Both the position numbers and the translations under genes were made by a program. Of a stretch of 64,000 nucleotides of DNA, positions 26,057 through 34,180 are shown piece after piece. The stretch's first letter is position 1. Each line of letters starts with the position of its first letter. The notes below the pieces were generated by a model. It was not told the DNA's origin and searched no databases. It worked only from the letters and a program-made list of their open reading frames with translations. The DNA lies in assembly GCF_018728565.1 (NCBI RefSeq), contig NZ_JACSOI010000008.1, forward strand, positions 89,938-153,937. Reading direction: 5' to 3'. Origin of the DNA: Zobellia russellii. GTDB taxonomy: Bacteria; Bacteroidota; Bacteroidia; Flavobacteriales; Flavobacteriaceae.

Positions 26057-27208
26057 CTAGTTTTTTTCCGAGGTCTGTGAGTGGGTGTCTATACCCGCGT
26101 AGGTGTTAAACTGACCTGATAGTTCCGATGCTTTGCTTTTTTTTATTTTTTCAATTACATATGGAATGAAAGATACAACAATCATCCCAAAACCTATTAA
26201 AAGTAAAACCGCCGGGTTGATAAAGAAATCGCTAAAAGAGAATATACCAATACATAAAATGGTAGAAAACGGTAGGGATAGCGCTAAGATGTTTACGGCA
26301 AAATTAATATCAAAGGTTGGCTTGGTTTGTTTGTCCTCTTCTTCCATTGAACTAATAGCGCTCATATGGGCAAACGGCCAAAAACTACATGAACTTTGCG
26401 GGAATACCACCAATAAAAGGATTAAAGGGGTAGATAGCGCCGGAAACAGCAAAATGAATATGGCAGATAAACAGAACGTAATGCCTGCTCTGCGCGTTAA
26501 AAGCGAAAGGATAAGTCCAAATTCTCCGGATTTAATACGTACGGCCATACCTATGAACAAAAGTATAAGCGGTGTCATTATTACCTTAATACTCAATGCG
26601 GTGTCTTTTATAAAAGTGGGCAATGAGTCTAAATTAAAACCAAATGACAATAACAAAAGGCCGGCAATTATGACCATATTTATAGGCTCTTTAATTAGAG
26701 CCAGTCCTAAACCTTTAAGCTTACTGGAGGTGGATGGTTTTAAGTCTTGTAATGCTCTTTTGTGATACCAATGAGTAGCCAACATGTATAGTAGTATAAG
26801 AACAAATATTTTGTTTCCTACATCGGCCAAAGCGGCAAGAGCTAAAGAATCATCTCCTAAATAGATAGCAATAAAAGGAAAACAGGATAGACCTGGTGCC
26901 AAAGAAGGCATCAGCATCATTATGGTTCGTTTTTTTGAGTTTTCTTCTTTTGATATGGTTGAGTTCAGGAAATATTTGGTTGCAAATAGCATAACAAGGT
27001 TAAATGCCAAAGCAAGTAAGGGGAAAATTAGTAAGGAACTATCTAGTTTTATTTTGAGTAGAGCAACAAATATTACGGCTGGCAAGGCAACACTAAGAAT
27101 GATAACCTTAACACCTTTTAGGTCTTGCTTAGCTACTTTTTTTTGTAATAGTAGCCCTAAACCAATAATGAGCAATAGTTCTAACGTGTTTTGAAGGGCG
27201 AAATTCAT
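26057..27208 (-). CDS. AEC (auxin efflux carrier)-type permease
   Basis: 383 residues from the ATG at 27208 (MNFALQNTLELLLIIGLGLL). A longer frame starting at 27361 overlaps the upstream aminotransferase and lacks support. About ten hydrophobic segments, with the two-bundle arrangement of the AEC / bile-acid-sodium-symporter fold: LLQKKVAKQDLKGVKVIILSV after the first helix, a central MMLMPSLAPGLSCFPFIAIY and KEPINMVIIAGLLLLSFGF, and a final GFGMIVVSFIPYVIEK. AEC proteins carry small carboxylates or amino-acid-like compounds. Lying between an exported aminotransferase and alanine dehydrogenase, it may import an amino or keto acid. An intercistronic hairpin precedes it. The family call is moderately secure; the substrate is unknown. 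Confidence 0.72.
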   Translation of the reverse strand: MNFALQNTLELLLIIGLGLLLQKKVAKQDLKGVKVIILSVALPAVIFVALLKIKLDSSLLIFPLLALAFNLVMLFATKYFLNSTISKEENSKKRTIMMLMPSLAPGLSCFPFIAIYLGDDSLALAALADVGNKIFVLILLYMLATHWYHKRALQDLKPSTSSKLKGLGLALIKEPINMVIIAGLLLLSFGFNLDSLPTFIKDTALSIKVIMTPLILLFIGMAVRIKSGEFGLILSLLTRRAGITFCLSAIFILLFPALSTPLILLLVVFPQSSCSFWPFAHMSAISSMEEEDKQTKPTFDINFAVNILALSLPFSTILCIGIFSFSDFFINPAVLLLIGFGMIVVSFIPYVIEKIKKSKASELSGQFNTYAGIDTHSQTSEKN

Positions 27209-27250
27209 AGGGTGTAGTTTAAGAATTAATGAGTAGGTAAAAAGGATTGA

Positions 27251-27311
27251 AAAACCCAAAGAGAGCCGATATCTGGTAATATCAAGGCAATTGATGGTTG
27301 AACCGACTCTC
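27251..27311 (-). terminator. Intercistronic hairpin before the permease gene
   Basis: On the minus strand GAGAGTCGG pairs with TCGGCTCTC (27303-27311 and 27261-27269, with G-T pairs) over a 33-base loop, followed by GGGTTTTT. It lies between the aminotransferase stop and the permease start, so it may be a leaky terminator or attenuator or a stability element. Confidence 0.4.
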
Positions 27312-27329
27312 GGGGGTATTTCATAGCAA

Positions 27330-28517
27330 TTATGCGAGGACTTTTTGTAAAGCGGTACCAAAAATTTCCATTTCTTCCATAGTACCCATACTTACGCGAC
27401 ACCAGTTTTTGTCCATAATGTCAAAAGCACGTACGCCAACATGTTGCTCGGTCATTTTTTCCAAGAATTCTTTGCCTTCCATTTCAATTGGAAAAAGAAT
27501 AAAACTTGTAGAGGATGGTACGTAGCTGTATCCCATTTTATCCAGAACAGAGTAGACATATTCTCTACATTCAGCATTTAGTTTTCTTGACTTGTTTTGG
27601 AACGCTACATCGTCCATACTAACGGATGCCGCAAAAATGGTAGGGTAGGAGATGCCCATTCCTCCACGGGTTATTTTTTGGATTTTATCCAATGTAGCCT
27701 CTTGCGCCACAATGTAACCTATTCTAAGGCCTGCCATTCCGTGAATTTTAGAGAAAGTGCGGGCTATAATAACGTCTTTGCCCTCGTTAATAAGGGAAAC
27801 CATACTCTTTTTGGCCGCATCGTCCAAGAACCCTAAATAGGCCTCATCTATGAAAACCGTAACCTTGTCCGATACGCGGGAGCAGAAATCTACCAATTCC
27901 GCATGATCGGTCATACTACCTGTTGGGTTGTTGGGGTTACAGATGTATACCAATTTGGTATCTGCATCAATAGCTGCTTCCATAGCGGAAAGGTCATGAG
28001 ACCAGTCTTCCTTTAATGGAACGGGCTTCCAAGTGGCACCAGTGGCTTCGGCAACTTTAATAAGAGACATGTAGGATGGATCAGCAGAAACAATATTTCC
28101 GCCATCGGCAAATAATACCATTGCAGTTTTTTCCAATAGATCAGAAGAACCTGGTCCCATCATAATGTTCTTGGCGGTAACTTTTTCTTCAACGGCAATT
28201 TTTTCCATTAGGTCAAAAAGTTCTTTCCACGCATATCTATTTCCCATGGGTGCCGCGTTCTTAAAGGCTTCGATAGCTTTAGGAGACGGCCCGTATGGGT
28301 TCTCATTTGCGTTTAACTTGGCCAAAAGCTCCATTGTGTCTGGAAATACATTGGCGTTATATTCTTTAAAAAACGGACTATAAAGTGTCTGCCCTTTTGC
28401 GTTAATATGTAGTCCTTTGGCATTTGATTTTCCAAAAGTTACGTGTGGAATTACCATTGCTCCTGCTGCGGTCAACATTCCTCGTTTTAACCAAGCTCTT
28501 CTGTCTAAAGTGTTCAT
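27330..28517 (-). CDS. Tat-exported aminotransferase, HisC-like fold I
   Basis: 395 residues. The N-terminus MNTLDRRAWLKRGMLTAAGA is a twin-arginine signal (Arg6-Arg7), so this PLP enzyme is predicted to be folded in the cytosol and exported to the periplasm. The rest is a class I/II aminotransferase resembling histidinol-phosphate aminotransferase: LNANENPYGPSPKAIEAF (68-85), NPNNPTG (194-200), VFIDEAY (Asp224, Tyr227) and the PLP lysine Lys257 in RTFSKIHGMAGLRIGY. All catalytic residues are intact, so it should be active. It is not in a histidine operon: neighbours are a TonB receptor, a lipoprotein, a permease and alanine dehydrogenase. A periplasmic amino-donor or imino-acid reaction in scavenging is a plausible role; the substrate is unknown. 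Confidence 0.88.
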   Translation of the reverse strand: MNTLDRRAWLKRGMLTAAGAMVIPHVTFGKSNAKGLHINAKGQTLYSPFFKEYNANVFPDTMELLAKLNANENPYGPSPKAIEAFKNAAPMGNRYAWKELFDLMEKIAVEEKVTAKNIMMGPGSSDLLEKTAMVLFADGGNIVSADPSYMSLIKVAEATGATWKPVPLKEDWSHDLSAMEAAIDADTKLVYICNPNNPTGSMTDHAELVDFCSRVSDKVTVFIDEAYLGFLDDAAKKSMVSLINEGKDVIIARTFSKIHGMAGLRIGYIVAQEATLDKIQKITRGGMGISYPTIFAASVSMDDVAFQNKSRKLNAECREYVYSVLDKMGYSYVPSSTSFILFPIEMEGKEFLEKMTEQHVGVRAFDIMDKNWCRVSMGTMEEMEIFGTALQKVLA

Positions 28518-28545
28518 AATGCTGTTTGTATTTAAGTTAAAAAGT

Positions 28546-29046
28546 CTAATTCATTTCTACTGGTAAGGCGTTGGCGCCTAAATCTCCGGAAGCAACAATG
28601 GTATCATCAGTGTCACTTAAGTAGATGTTAATGTGTGAATCCATATCAGGGATAGAATCATAAAAACTGGTGTCAGTAATAACGAAGAATTTGTTCGTCA
28701 TAAATTCACCGCTATCTCCGGAAACATCATCTAATGCAATCATTGTAGTGGTTCCGGTACCTACCATGCCATCCATAATTAAGGCAGGGTGCGATAGTCC
28801 TTCTACAGTATTGTATAGTGCAACCTGTACTAAAGTGCGATCAAGGTTGTCTTTCCAGAAAACAATTCTTCCATTTACATTTGATCCTGCTGGGTCTGTA
28901 GATGCTATGGTGTATGCCATGTACTGGTTAAGTGTACCGCCACCGTCAGCTGCGGTAAGTACGGGGTCAAGTCTTTCTTGTTCGCAAGAGATAAGACCTG
29001 TAGCGACCACCATTACTACTAAAATGTTTTTTATATACTTTATCAT
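28546..29046 (-). CDS. Small lipoprotein, weakly CHRD-like
   Basis: 166 residues; lipoprotein signal (TGLISCEQERLDP). The mature domain is beta-rich: NVNGRIVFWKDNLDRTLVQV, then LYNTVEGLSHPALIMDG and DSHINIYLSDTDDTIVASGD. The order of a strand, a xxxHPA loop and a late SHINIYL strand loosely recalls CHRD domains, but I would not assign it. It sits 35 bases after the TonB receptor and 28 bases before the exported aminotransferase, so it is probably a partner lipoprotein of the receptor. It is much too small for SusD. Confidence 0.75.
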   Translation of the reverse strand: MIKYIKNILVVMVVATGLISCEQERLDPVLTAADGGGTLNQYMAYTIASTDPAGSNVNGRIVFWKDNLDRTLVQVALYNTVEGLSHPALIMDGMVGTGTTTMIALDDVSGDSGEFMTNKFFVITDTSFYDSIPDMDSHINIYLSDTDDTIVASGDLGANALPVEMN

Positions 29047-29081
29047 AATTATCTTTTTTAAGTTTTACCGGATATTCTTTT

Positions 29082-32027
29082 CTATAGTGTAAATGTCAAT
29101 CTACCGAAGTAGTAAGATCCCGATGATCCTTGCTGATAGTTAGAATACAAGTTGAAGGTTCTTAATTCATACCTTACTATTTCTGGGTATTCATTAAAGA
29201 TGTTGTTACCTCCTATGGTGAAACTGATTTTATCTGAAAAGTTGTAGGTAACACCCATGTCCGTAGTGAACTCAGGTGTGAAATATTGATCCGCGTAACC
29301 TACACTACCATCAAGTAGAGTACGTTCTCTGCTATCCCTAGTTTGAACAGAACCGAATCTGGTACCTCTTAGCATGGCCGAGAACTTACCAATAGAGTAG
29401 TTTAATGTTCCTATAATCTTGCTACTTGGTGTACCCGTTTCAAACTGACCGATAAGTCCTCGGTTTACATAGTTGTCAGCCAATTCTTCGTCCGTAAGAT
29501 TAGTGTTTAGGTCAGGAATATTTACATTTTCAAATTTGTTCTCTCTGAAAGTTCCTGAAAGTGTAACTCCCAACTTACCTGCACCAATATTCTTGTTGTA
29601 GTTCAGTACGGCTTCAACACCTTTAGTACTGATGTCACCACCGTTAATTCTAAAACTAGCTAAACCGCTACCGATGATTGGGGAAAGTACAGGTGCTTGA
29701 CCGGCATCAAATTCTCCAGTTTCAAATATTCTGTCAAAAATGTCAATTTTATAGGCATCAACAGTTAAATTCAATTTTCCAATTTTGGTAGTGAAACCTA
29801 AGCTGTAGTTTCTAGAACGCTCTTCTTGTAGTTGACCTATGCCCAATGCTCTTGCAGCAGAACTACTATTGGGATATAACGTACCGTCAAATGGCTCTAG
29901 GCCTACGAAAAAAGTATAACTGTGAGAGTAGTTCAATTCTTGTAATGAAGGAGCTCTAAAGCCACTGCTGAAAGAGCCTCTCAATGCAAAATTGTCGCCA
30001 ATAGAATAACGTGCGGCTACCTTACCGGTCAATACGTTACCAAAATCCGAGTAGTTTTCTAATCGCAGTGCTCCGGAAACTAAGAAAGCTTCAGTAACAT
30101 CCAATTCCATATCTACATAAGCCGCCATTACCGAACGGTAAGAGTTACTTTCATTTTCAGGTGCAAATCCGCGGAAACACTGACAGTTTAATGCGTAGTT
30201 TTTAACCAACTCTTGGCTTACCCCTGCGTAAGGTAGTACAACTGGGTTTCCAGAGCCATCTACAATTGGGGTTCCGTTCAAGTCTTCTAAAGGAAAGCCA
30301 TCAGGACCAACCAAGGCTTGGTTGTCTTCCGTAGCGGTAACTACACCTGCGGTTCCTGCTGTCCAGCTTTCTTCTTGGCCTGCAACTATCGCATAGTTTT
30401 CAACTCTTAATTCACCACCAAAAGCCACGTTCAGTCCAGATAGAATATCATCATAAAAGTTAGTGAAATCAAGATTTAATGTGTTTTGGGCAAAGCTGTG
30501 CGTACCTAAGTACATTTCTGTTGGTGAACTGGTTCCGATACTTGCGTTCCAAGTATTGAACATACCATATTTAGCGGAGTTGTAACCAAAGGTATTACTC
30601 AGGTCAAAATCAAAATCACCAAGCTCTCCGGTAATTCCCGTGGACAAAGAAAGATTGTATTGGTCTGTATAAATTTGAGGTCTAAATCCGTTCGGGTATA
30701 GGTCAAAACTAGTTCTGTCCGCTTGTGCAGCTCTTCTATAGAAACAGCTATAGGCATCTGAGTACTGGTAACCGAAATCCCCAAAAGCATAAAAATCCGT
30801 GGTTTCACTCAACGGATTTTCAAGATTAAAGCCAAAGCCCATAAGTGTCTTGGCCGGGAGTCCTGAATACGTTGCTACATCTACTTGTTCGATATCTCTT
30901 GCTGCCATGAGCCCTTCTACTGTTGTTAACGTGCTCATTGCTGCGGTGTTTCCACTTGCTTGTGCGGCAACCAGTTCTGGGTTGGTTATAACCGGTCTTC
31001 CGTTTACATCTGTGGTTTGGTTGTTCAGGTAACCATCGCTGTATAGTGGCGCTCTGTCTATTTCTAGTACGGTTGGTCTAATAGTTCGTTCAGATTGGCT
31101 GATCAATGCGGAAACATTAAAGTAACCGCCGTTTTCGAATCCAATTCCGTAATTACCATCAAATTGAAAATTGAAACCATCCCAATCCCCGGATGATCTG
31201 TTTAAGGCTTTCTCGCCATCTGTCAAGTCAGAATCACTAAAGTCAGGCGACTTGTTTGGGTAACCACCAACAGTAAGAGTACCGGTAAATTCACCGGTTC
31301 CCTTTTTTGTTACTACGTTAATTACCCCTGCAATGGCATCTGAACCATATTGCGCAGAAGCACCATCACGAAGTATTTCAATATGATCGATACCTATGGA
31401 AGGTATAAATTTCATATCAACAGCGTTAGAGGGTGTACCTGTCTGCGATGCGGCTAAAATTGCCGAGGTGTGCCTTCTTTTTCCGTTTACTAAAACCAAC
31501 ATTTGGTTAGGTGCCAAACCCCTAAGACTTGGTGGGCTAACGAATGAGGATAGGTCTCCACCACCACTGGTATAAGCGGTGAATGACGGCGCCGAAGCAG
31601 CCAACATTTGTGAAAGATCTTGTTGAGGCATATTAATAGCTTCTTCTTTAATATTAATAACATCCACCGGAACCGGAGTATTCAATTTAGTTCTGGGTTG
31701 ACCCCTGGAACCAATTACAATAGTTTCTAGCAGTTGTTCCGCAGCCATGGCCAAGGTTACGTTTACGGTTGCTTGACCGCCTACGGGTACTTCTTTAGTT
31801 CCGTATCCTAAGGATGAGAATATAAGGATAGCATCTGCCGGAGCGTCTATCGTATAATTTCCATCAAAATCAGTAAGTGTTCCTTTTGTTGTGCCTTTAA
31901 TAATAATGTCGGTGCCTGGTAGCACGACTCCTTCTTCATCTACTACCGTACCGGTAATAGTCGTCTCTTGTCCGTATGAGATCATACAGTTTAAAAATAA
32001 GAGTGATAGTATTAGAGCTTTCTTCAT
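29082..32027 (-). CDS. TonB-dependent receptor heading the Lrp-linked operon
   Basis: 981 residues from the ATG at 32027 (MKKALILSLLFLNCMISYGQ, a clean signal peptide); an ATG 30 bases upstream is less likely. Domains: carboxypeptidase-D-like (about 22-105; ITGTVVDEEGVVLPGTDIII), plug (about 110-235; LRGLAPNQMLVLVNGKRRH and LRDGASAQYGSDAIAGVINV) and barrel to the terminal SGSYYFGRLTFTL. It is a paralogue of the receptor at 2007-4865. It is the first gene of a leftward operon of five and diverges from the Lrp/AsnC regulator across a 554-base gap rich in palindromes. The gene order suggests import of an amino compound or peptide-like substrate; this is inference from context. Confidence 0.92.
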   Translation of the reverse strand: MKKALILSLLFLNCMISYGQETTITGTVVDEEGVVLPGTDIIIKGTTKGTLTDFDGNYTIDAPADAILIFSSLGYGTKEVPVGGQATVNVTLAMAAEQLLETIVIGSRGQPRTKLNTPVPVDVINIKEEAINMPQQDLSQMLAASAPSFTAYTSGGGDLSSFVSPPSLRGLAPNQMLVLVNGKRRHTSAILAASQTGTPSNAVDMKFIPSIGIDHIEILRDGASAQYGSDAIAGVINVVTKKGTGEFTGTLTVGGYPNKSPDFSDSDLTDGEKALNRSSGDWDGFNFQFDGNYGIGFENGGYFNVSALISQSERTIRPTVLEIDRAPLYSDGYLNNQTTDVNGRPVITNPELVAAQASGNTAAMSTLTTVEGLMAARDIEQVDVATYSGLPAKTLMGFGFNLENPLSETTDFYAFGDFGYQYSDAYSCFYRRAAQADRTSFDLYPNGFRPQIYTDQYNLSLSTGITGELGDFDFDLSNTFGYNSAKYGMFNTWNASIGTSSPTEMYLGTHSFAQNTLNLDFTNFYDDILSGLNVAFGGELRVENYAIVAGQEESWTAGTAGVVTATEDNQALVGPDGFPLEDLNGTPIVDGSGNPVVLPYAGVSQELVKNYALNCQCFRGFAPENESNSYRSVMAAYVDMELDVTEAFLVSGALRLENYSDFGNVLTGKVAARYSIGDNFALRGSFSSGFRAPSLQELNYSHSYTFFVGLEPFDGTLYPNSSSAARALGIGQLQEERSRNYSLGFTTKIGKLNLTVDAYKIDIFDRIFETGEFDAGQAPVLSPIIGSGLASFRINGGDISTKGVEAVLNYNKNIGAGKLGVTLSGTFRENKFENVNIPDLNTNLTDEELADNYVNRGLIGQFETGTPSSKIIGTLNYSIGKFSAMLRGTRFGSVQTRDSRERTLLDGSVGYADQYFTPEFTTDMGVTYNFSDKISFTIGGNNIFNEYPEIVRYELRTFNLYSNYQQGSSGSYYFGRLTFTL

Positions 32028-32581
32028 AAGTACAAGGTTTTGGTTGATACTAAACATTGTTCATTTGCCCAACCACACCTTATCCAATCGGGGGACGGTG
32101 GTCAAATGCGATAAAAGAAAAGTTCCGGATACTTAACGTGTCGGTTGTCATTGTTTGTGACCTAACGACACCACAATATTAGTGTGACTTTTTGATTAAA
32201 AAAAATGCGACACCCTTTGAAAACACTGTGTTTTAGGTAGTTATGAGTGTTTAATCTGCCGATATGGTAATTTTTGATGAAAAATTGATCAATATGACAG
32301 AATTCAGGTTTTTAGATTTTAAAAATCTAACGATATGTAAATATTGCGTTATAAAACCATTTTTATGGCATTAAAAATTTGAAGCGGTCAATTTTTAATT
32401 ATATCCATAAAAAAACGGGTTTAATTAGTGAATTATAACTGATTTTTTAAAATCATTAAACTATTTTTACTAAAATCCTCTAAATGGTAAATTAAATTGA
32501 ACATTTTGTGATGATTGTAAGCTGATTATCAAGAGGTGACCCAAAATTTCGGGTAGTAAATAACCAAGAAAAATACTACAA
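32028..32581. other. 554-base divergent control region between TonB receptor and lrp
   Basis: No gene of any size is seen. The AT-rich gap holds four near-perfect dyads: AAAACAC-T-GTGTTTT (32221-32235), AATTTTT-4-AAAAATT (32270-32287), TTAGATTTT-A-AAAATCTAA (32312-32330) and TGATTTT-2-AAAATCA (32440-32455). Their AT-rich flanks are typical of Lrp-family or nucleoid-protein binding. No convincing TAnnTTTG promoter was found on either strand. Confidence 0.5.
32312..32330. promoter_or_regulatory. Perfect 19-bp palindrome, candidate operator
   Basis: TTAGATTTT and AAAATCTAA around a central A. It is the longest perfect dyad in the gap between the divergent TonB-receptor operon and the Lrp/AsnC gene, so a natural candidate for autoregulation or operon control by that regulator. 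Confidence 0.45.
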
Positions 32582-33043
32582 ATGAGAGACAAACTTGATT
32601 CAGTAGACCATAAAATATTAACGTTATTATCTAATGATGCACAGATGCCCTATACGGAAGTTGCAAAGCGTGCAGGAATCTCTCCTGGAACGGTACATAT
32701 GCGTACACGTAAAATGAAGAATATGGGAGTTATTAAAGGGGCTACCCTAAGTCTAGACTACAGTAAAATGGGGTATAAGATGACTGTTTTTCTGGGGATA
32801 TATCTGCGCGAGAGTTTCTTATATAAGATAGTAATAGAAGAATTGGCTAAAATTCAAGAGGTGGTTAAAATCCATCATAGTACTGGAAAGTATGACATCT
32901 TTATAAAGGTACATGCTAAGGATAGTCTACATTACAGGAGGCTATATCAAGAGGCAATACTTACTATTGAAGGTATACGGGGTATAGAATCCTTTATTTC
33001 TGTAGAAGAGAACATGAGTAGACATATTAATTTTGAGAGCTGA
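32582..33043 (+). CDS. Lrp/AsnC-family transcriptional regulator
   Basis: 153 residues with the standard two-part build: N-terminal winged HTH (about 5-60; VDHKILTLLSNDAQMPYTEV then AKRAGISPGTVHMRTRKMKN as the recognition region) and C-terminal AsnC/RAM effector domain (about 65-150; VFLGIYLRE, VVKIHHSTGKYDIFIKVHAK). The HHSTGKYD segment corresponds to the G(x)yD amino-acid-binding turn of the family. Proteins of this kind sense amino acids and control uptake and catabolism genes. Its divergent position next to an operon ending in alanine dehydrogenase makes it the likely local regulator, with alanine or a related amino acid as a possible effector (inference). Confidence 0.93.
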   Translation: MRDKLDSVDHKILTLLSNDAQMPYTEVAKRAGISPGTVHMRTRKMKNMGVIKGATLSLDYSKMGYKMTVFLGIYLRESFLYKIVIEELAKIQEVVKIHHSTGKYDIFIKVHAKDSLHYRRLYQEAILTIEGIRGIESFISVEENMSRHINFES

Positions 33044-33184
33044 CCATTAAGTAACATGCTATTGCAACAGCGTGTATGGCTGTTTAGAATGATAAGAATG
33101 TGTTAAAAAGGCTGTTCCTTCGTAACAATCTCATCTCAGTATCGTCTTTTAAGTAATTCATCAAATCATTTAAAACGATAAATT

Positions 33185-33520
33185 ATGAGAAAAACTAGTT
33201 TAGTCTTGGTAGCTGCAATGCTACTTTCAATCGGTAATGTTTTTGCTAACGAAGGTGAAAACAAGAAATCAATAAAAAACTTAACGGTTCAAATTTACGA
33301 GCTGCTAACGGACAACTCTTTAACTATTAAAGAAGTTGATGAAACGGCCTTTGTTCGTTTTACCTTAAACCAAAATCAAGAAATTGTGGTGTTAAGTGTA
33401 AATGCGGATAATGAAGTGGTTGAAGCTTTTGTAAAAGAGAAGCTCAATTATAAAAAGGTCAGTATTCAGGCGTATAAGGAAGGGAGAACCTATACTTTGC
33501 CTGTTCGCATTGCAGGTTAA
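33185..33520 (+). CDS. Small secreted protein, paralogue of the 24518 gene
   Basis: 111 residues: signal peptide (residues 1-22, ending NVFANEG) and a domain of about 85 residues matching the 24518 protein in every element (helix LTVQIYELLTDN, strand FVRFTLNQNQEIVVLSVNAD, helix VVEAFVKEKLNYKK, terminal strand GRTYTLPVRIAG). Function unknown. It lies just beyond the Lrp gene, while its paralogue lies just beyond ald, so the two bracket the operon. The similarity is clear but far from identity, so the duplication is old. Ends in a terminator shared with the convergent DUF1456 gene. Confidence 0.78.
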   Translation: MRKTSLVLVAAMLLSIGNVFANEGENKKSIKNLTVQIYELLTDNSLTIKEVDETAFVRFTLNQNQEIVVLSVNADNEVVEAFVKEKLNYKKVSIQAYKEGRTYTLPVRIAG

Positions 33521-33540
33521 ATAGGTTTAGGTAAATATTA

Positions 33541-33580
33541 AATCCTGAGGGCGGCTCATCACCGAACTCAGGATTTTTTT
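33541..33580. terminator. Terminator between the small secreted gene and the DUF1456 gene
   Basis: AATCCTGAG / CTCAGGATT stem with a 17-base loop and a run of nine T's on the plus strand. The right arm and T run encode the Lys-rich C-terminus and stop of the minus-strand gene. Confidence 0.8.
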
Positions 33581-33939
33581 TTGTTCTTGTATTTTACGTT
33601 AGTAATATCTTTGTTGATTTTCTTTTGTTGTTGCGTCTTAAAATCCGGTCTTTTAGCGTGATTGACCTTTACCGGTTTCACAACTTTTTTGGAAAGTACT
33701 TCACCCGGTGTTTTTGGGTTTTCTTTCGTTCCCCTCAAATGAATCACTAATCCGTTTAAAAAATTACGCAATACTTGATCGCCGCACTCCATATAGTTGG
33801 GGTGGTCGTCCTTTCTAAAAAAGGCGCCCAATTCACTTTTGCTAATGTTGAAGTCAACAAGTTTTAGAATGTCAATTATCTCATCATCTCTCAGCATTAA
33901 TGCTACTCTAAGCTTCTTAAAAACATCGTTATTGGTCAT
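33568..33939 (-). CDS. DUF1456 (YehS-like) protein
   Basis: 123 residues from the ATG at 33939 (MTNNDVFKKLRVALMLRDDE); the frame extends 45 bases upstream but that part has no family match. YehS/DUF1456 proteins contain two short helical repeats of the form DVFKKLRVALML-RDDEIIDILKL-(D/N)-(F)...S(K)SELGAFFRK; here the first repeat is clear and a second (YMECGDQVLRNFLNGLVIHL) follows. A strongly basic tail (about 85-123, rich in Lys) suggests nucleic-acid contact. Function of the family is unknown. The last codons overlap the shared terminator. Confidence 0.85.
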   Translation of the reverse strand: MTNNDVFKKLRVALMLRDDEIIDILKLVDFNISKSELGAFFRKDDHPNYMECGDQVLRNFLNGLVIHLRGTKENPKTPGEVLSKKVVKPVKVNHAKRPDFKTQQQKKINKDITNVKYKNKKKS

Positions 33940-34057
33940 AGCGTAAAATTTTTGGCAAGGTATTACAAAAATATGGAGAACCATACTGATGAACCGTTAT
34001 ACTGACAATCTTGCCATAGAATTAGCTCTAACTTTAATTCCATATTACATATGAAAA

Positions 34058-34102
34058 TGACGTTTTGTCACTTTTATATGCATGAATAATGACAGATAGT
34101 CA
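34058..34102. promoter_or_regulatory. Two TGAC-N5-GTCA dyads upstream of hsp20
   Basis: TGAC-GTTTT-GTCA (34058-34070) and TGAC-AGATA-GTCA (34090-34102) have identical arms and spacing; their starts are 32 bases apart, about three helical turns, on the same face of DNA. They lie about 80-120 bases before the hsp20 ATG and may be a regulator site for it. Confidence 0.4.
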
Positions 34103-34180
34103 TGATTTAGTAGTTGGTATGTAATTTGTCTTTAATCAATCGAATTAAAAATTTAAAGTCTAATATAAAATATAGATATC

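Noticed and set aside
26133..26765. 210-residue rightward ORF inside the permease gene
   Set aside because: Antisense to a membrane protein with a good family match; no start context or homologous motif.
27330..28517. Histidine biosynthesis gene hisC
   Set aside because: Tat signal, and no other his genes nearby; the neighbours are transport and alanine dehydrogenase genes.
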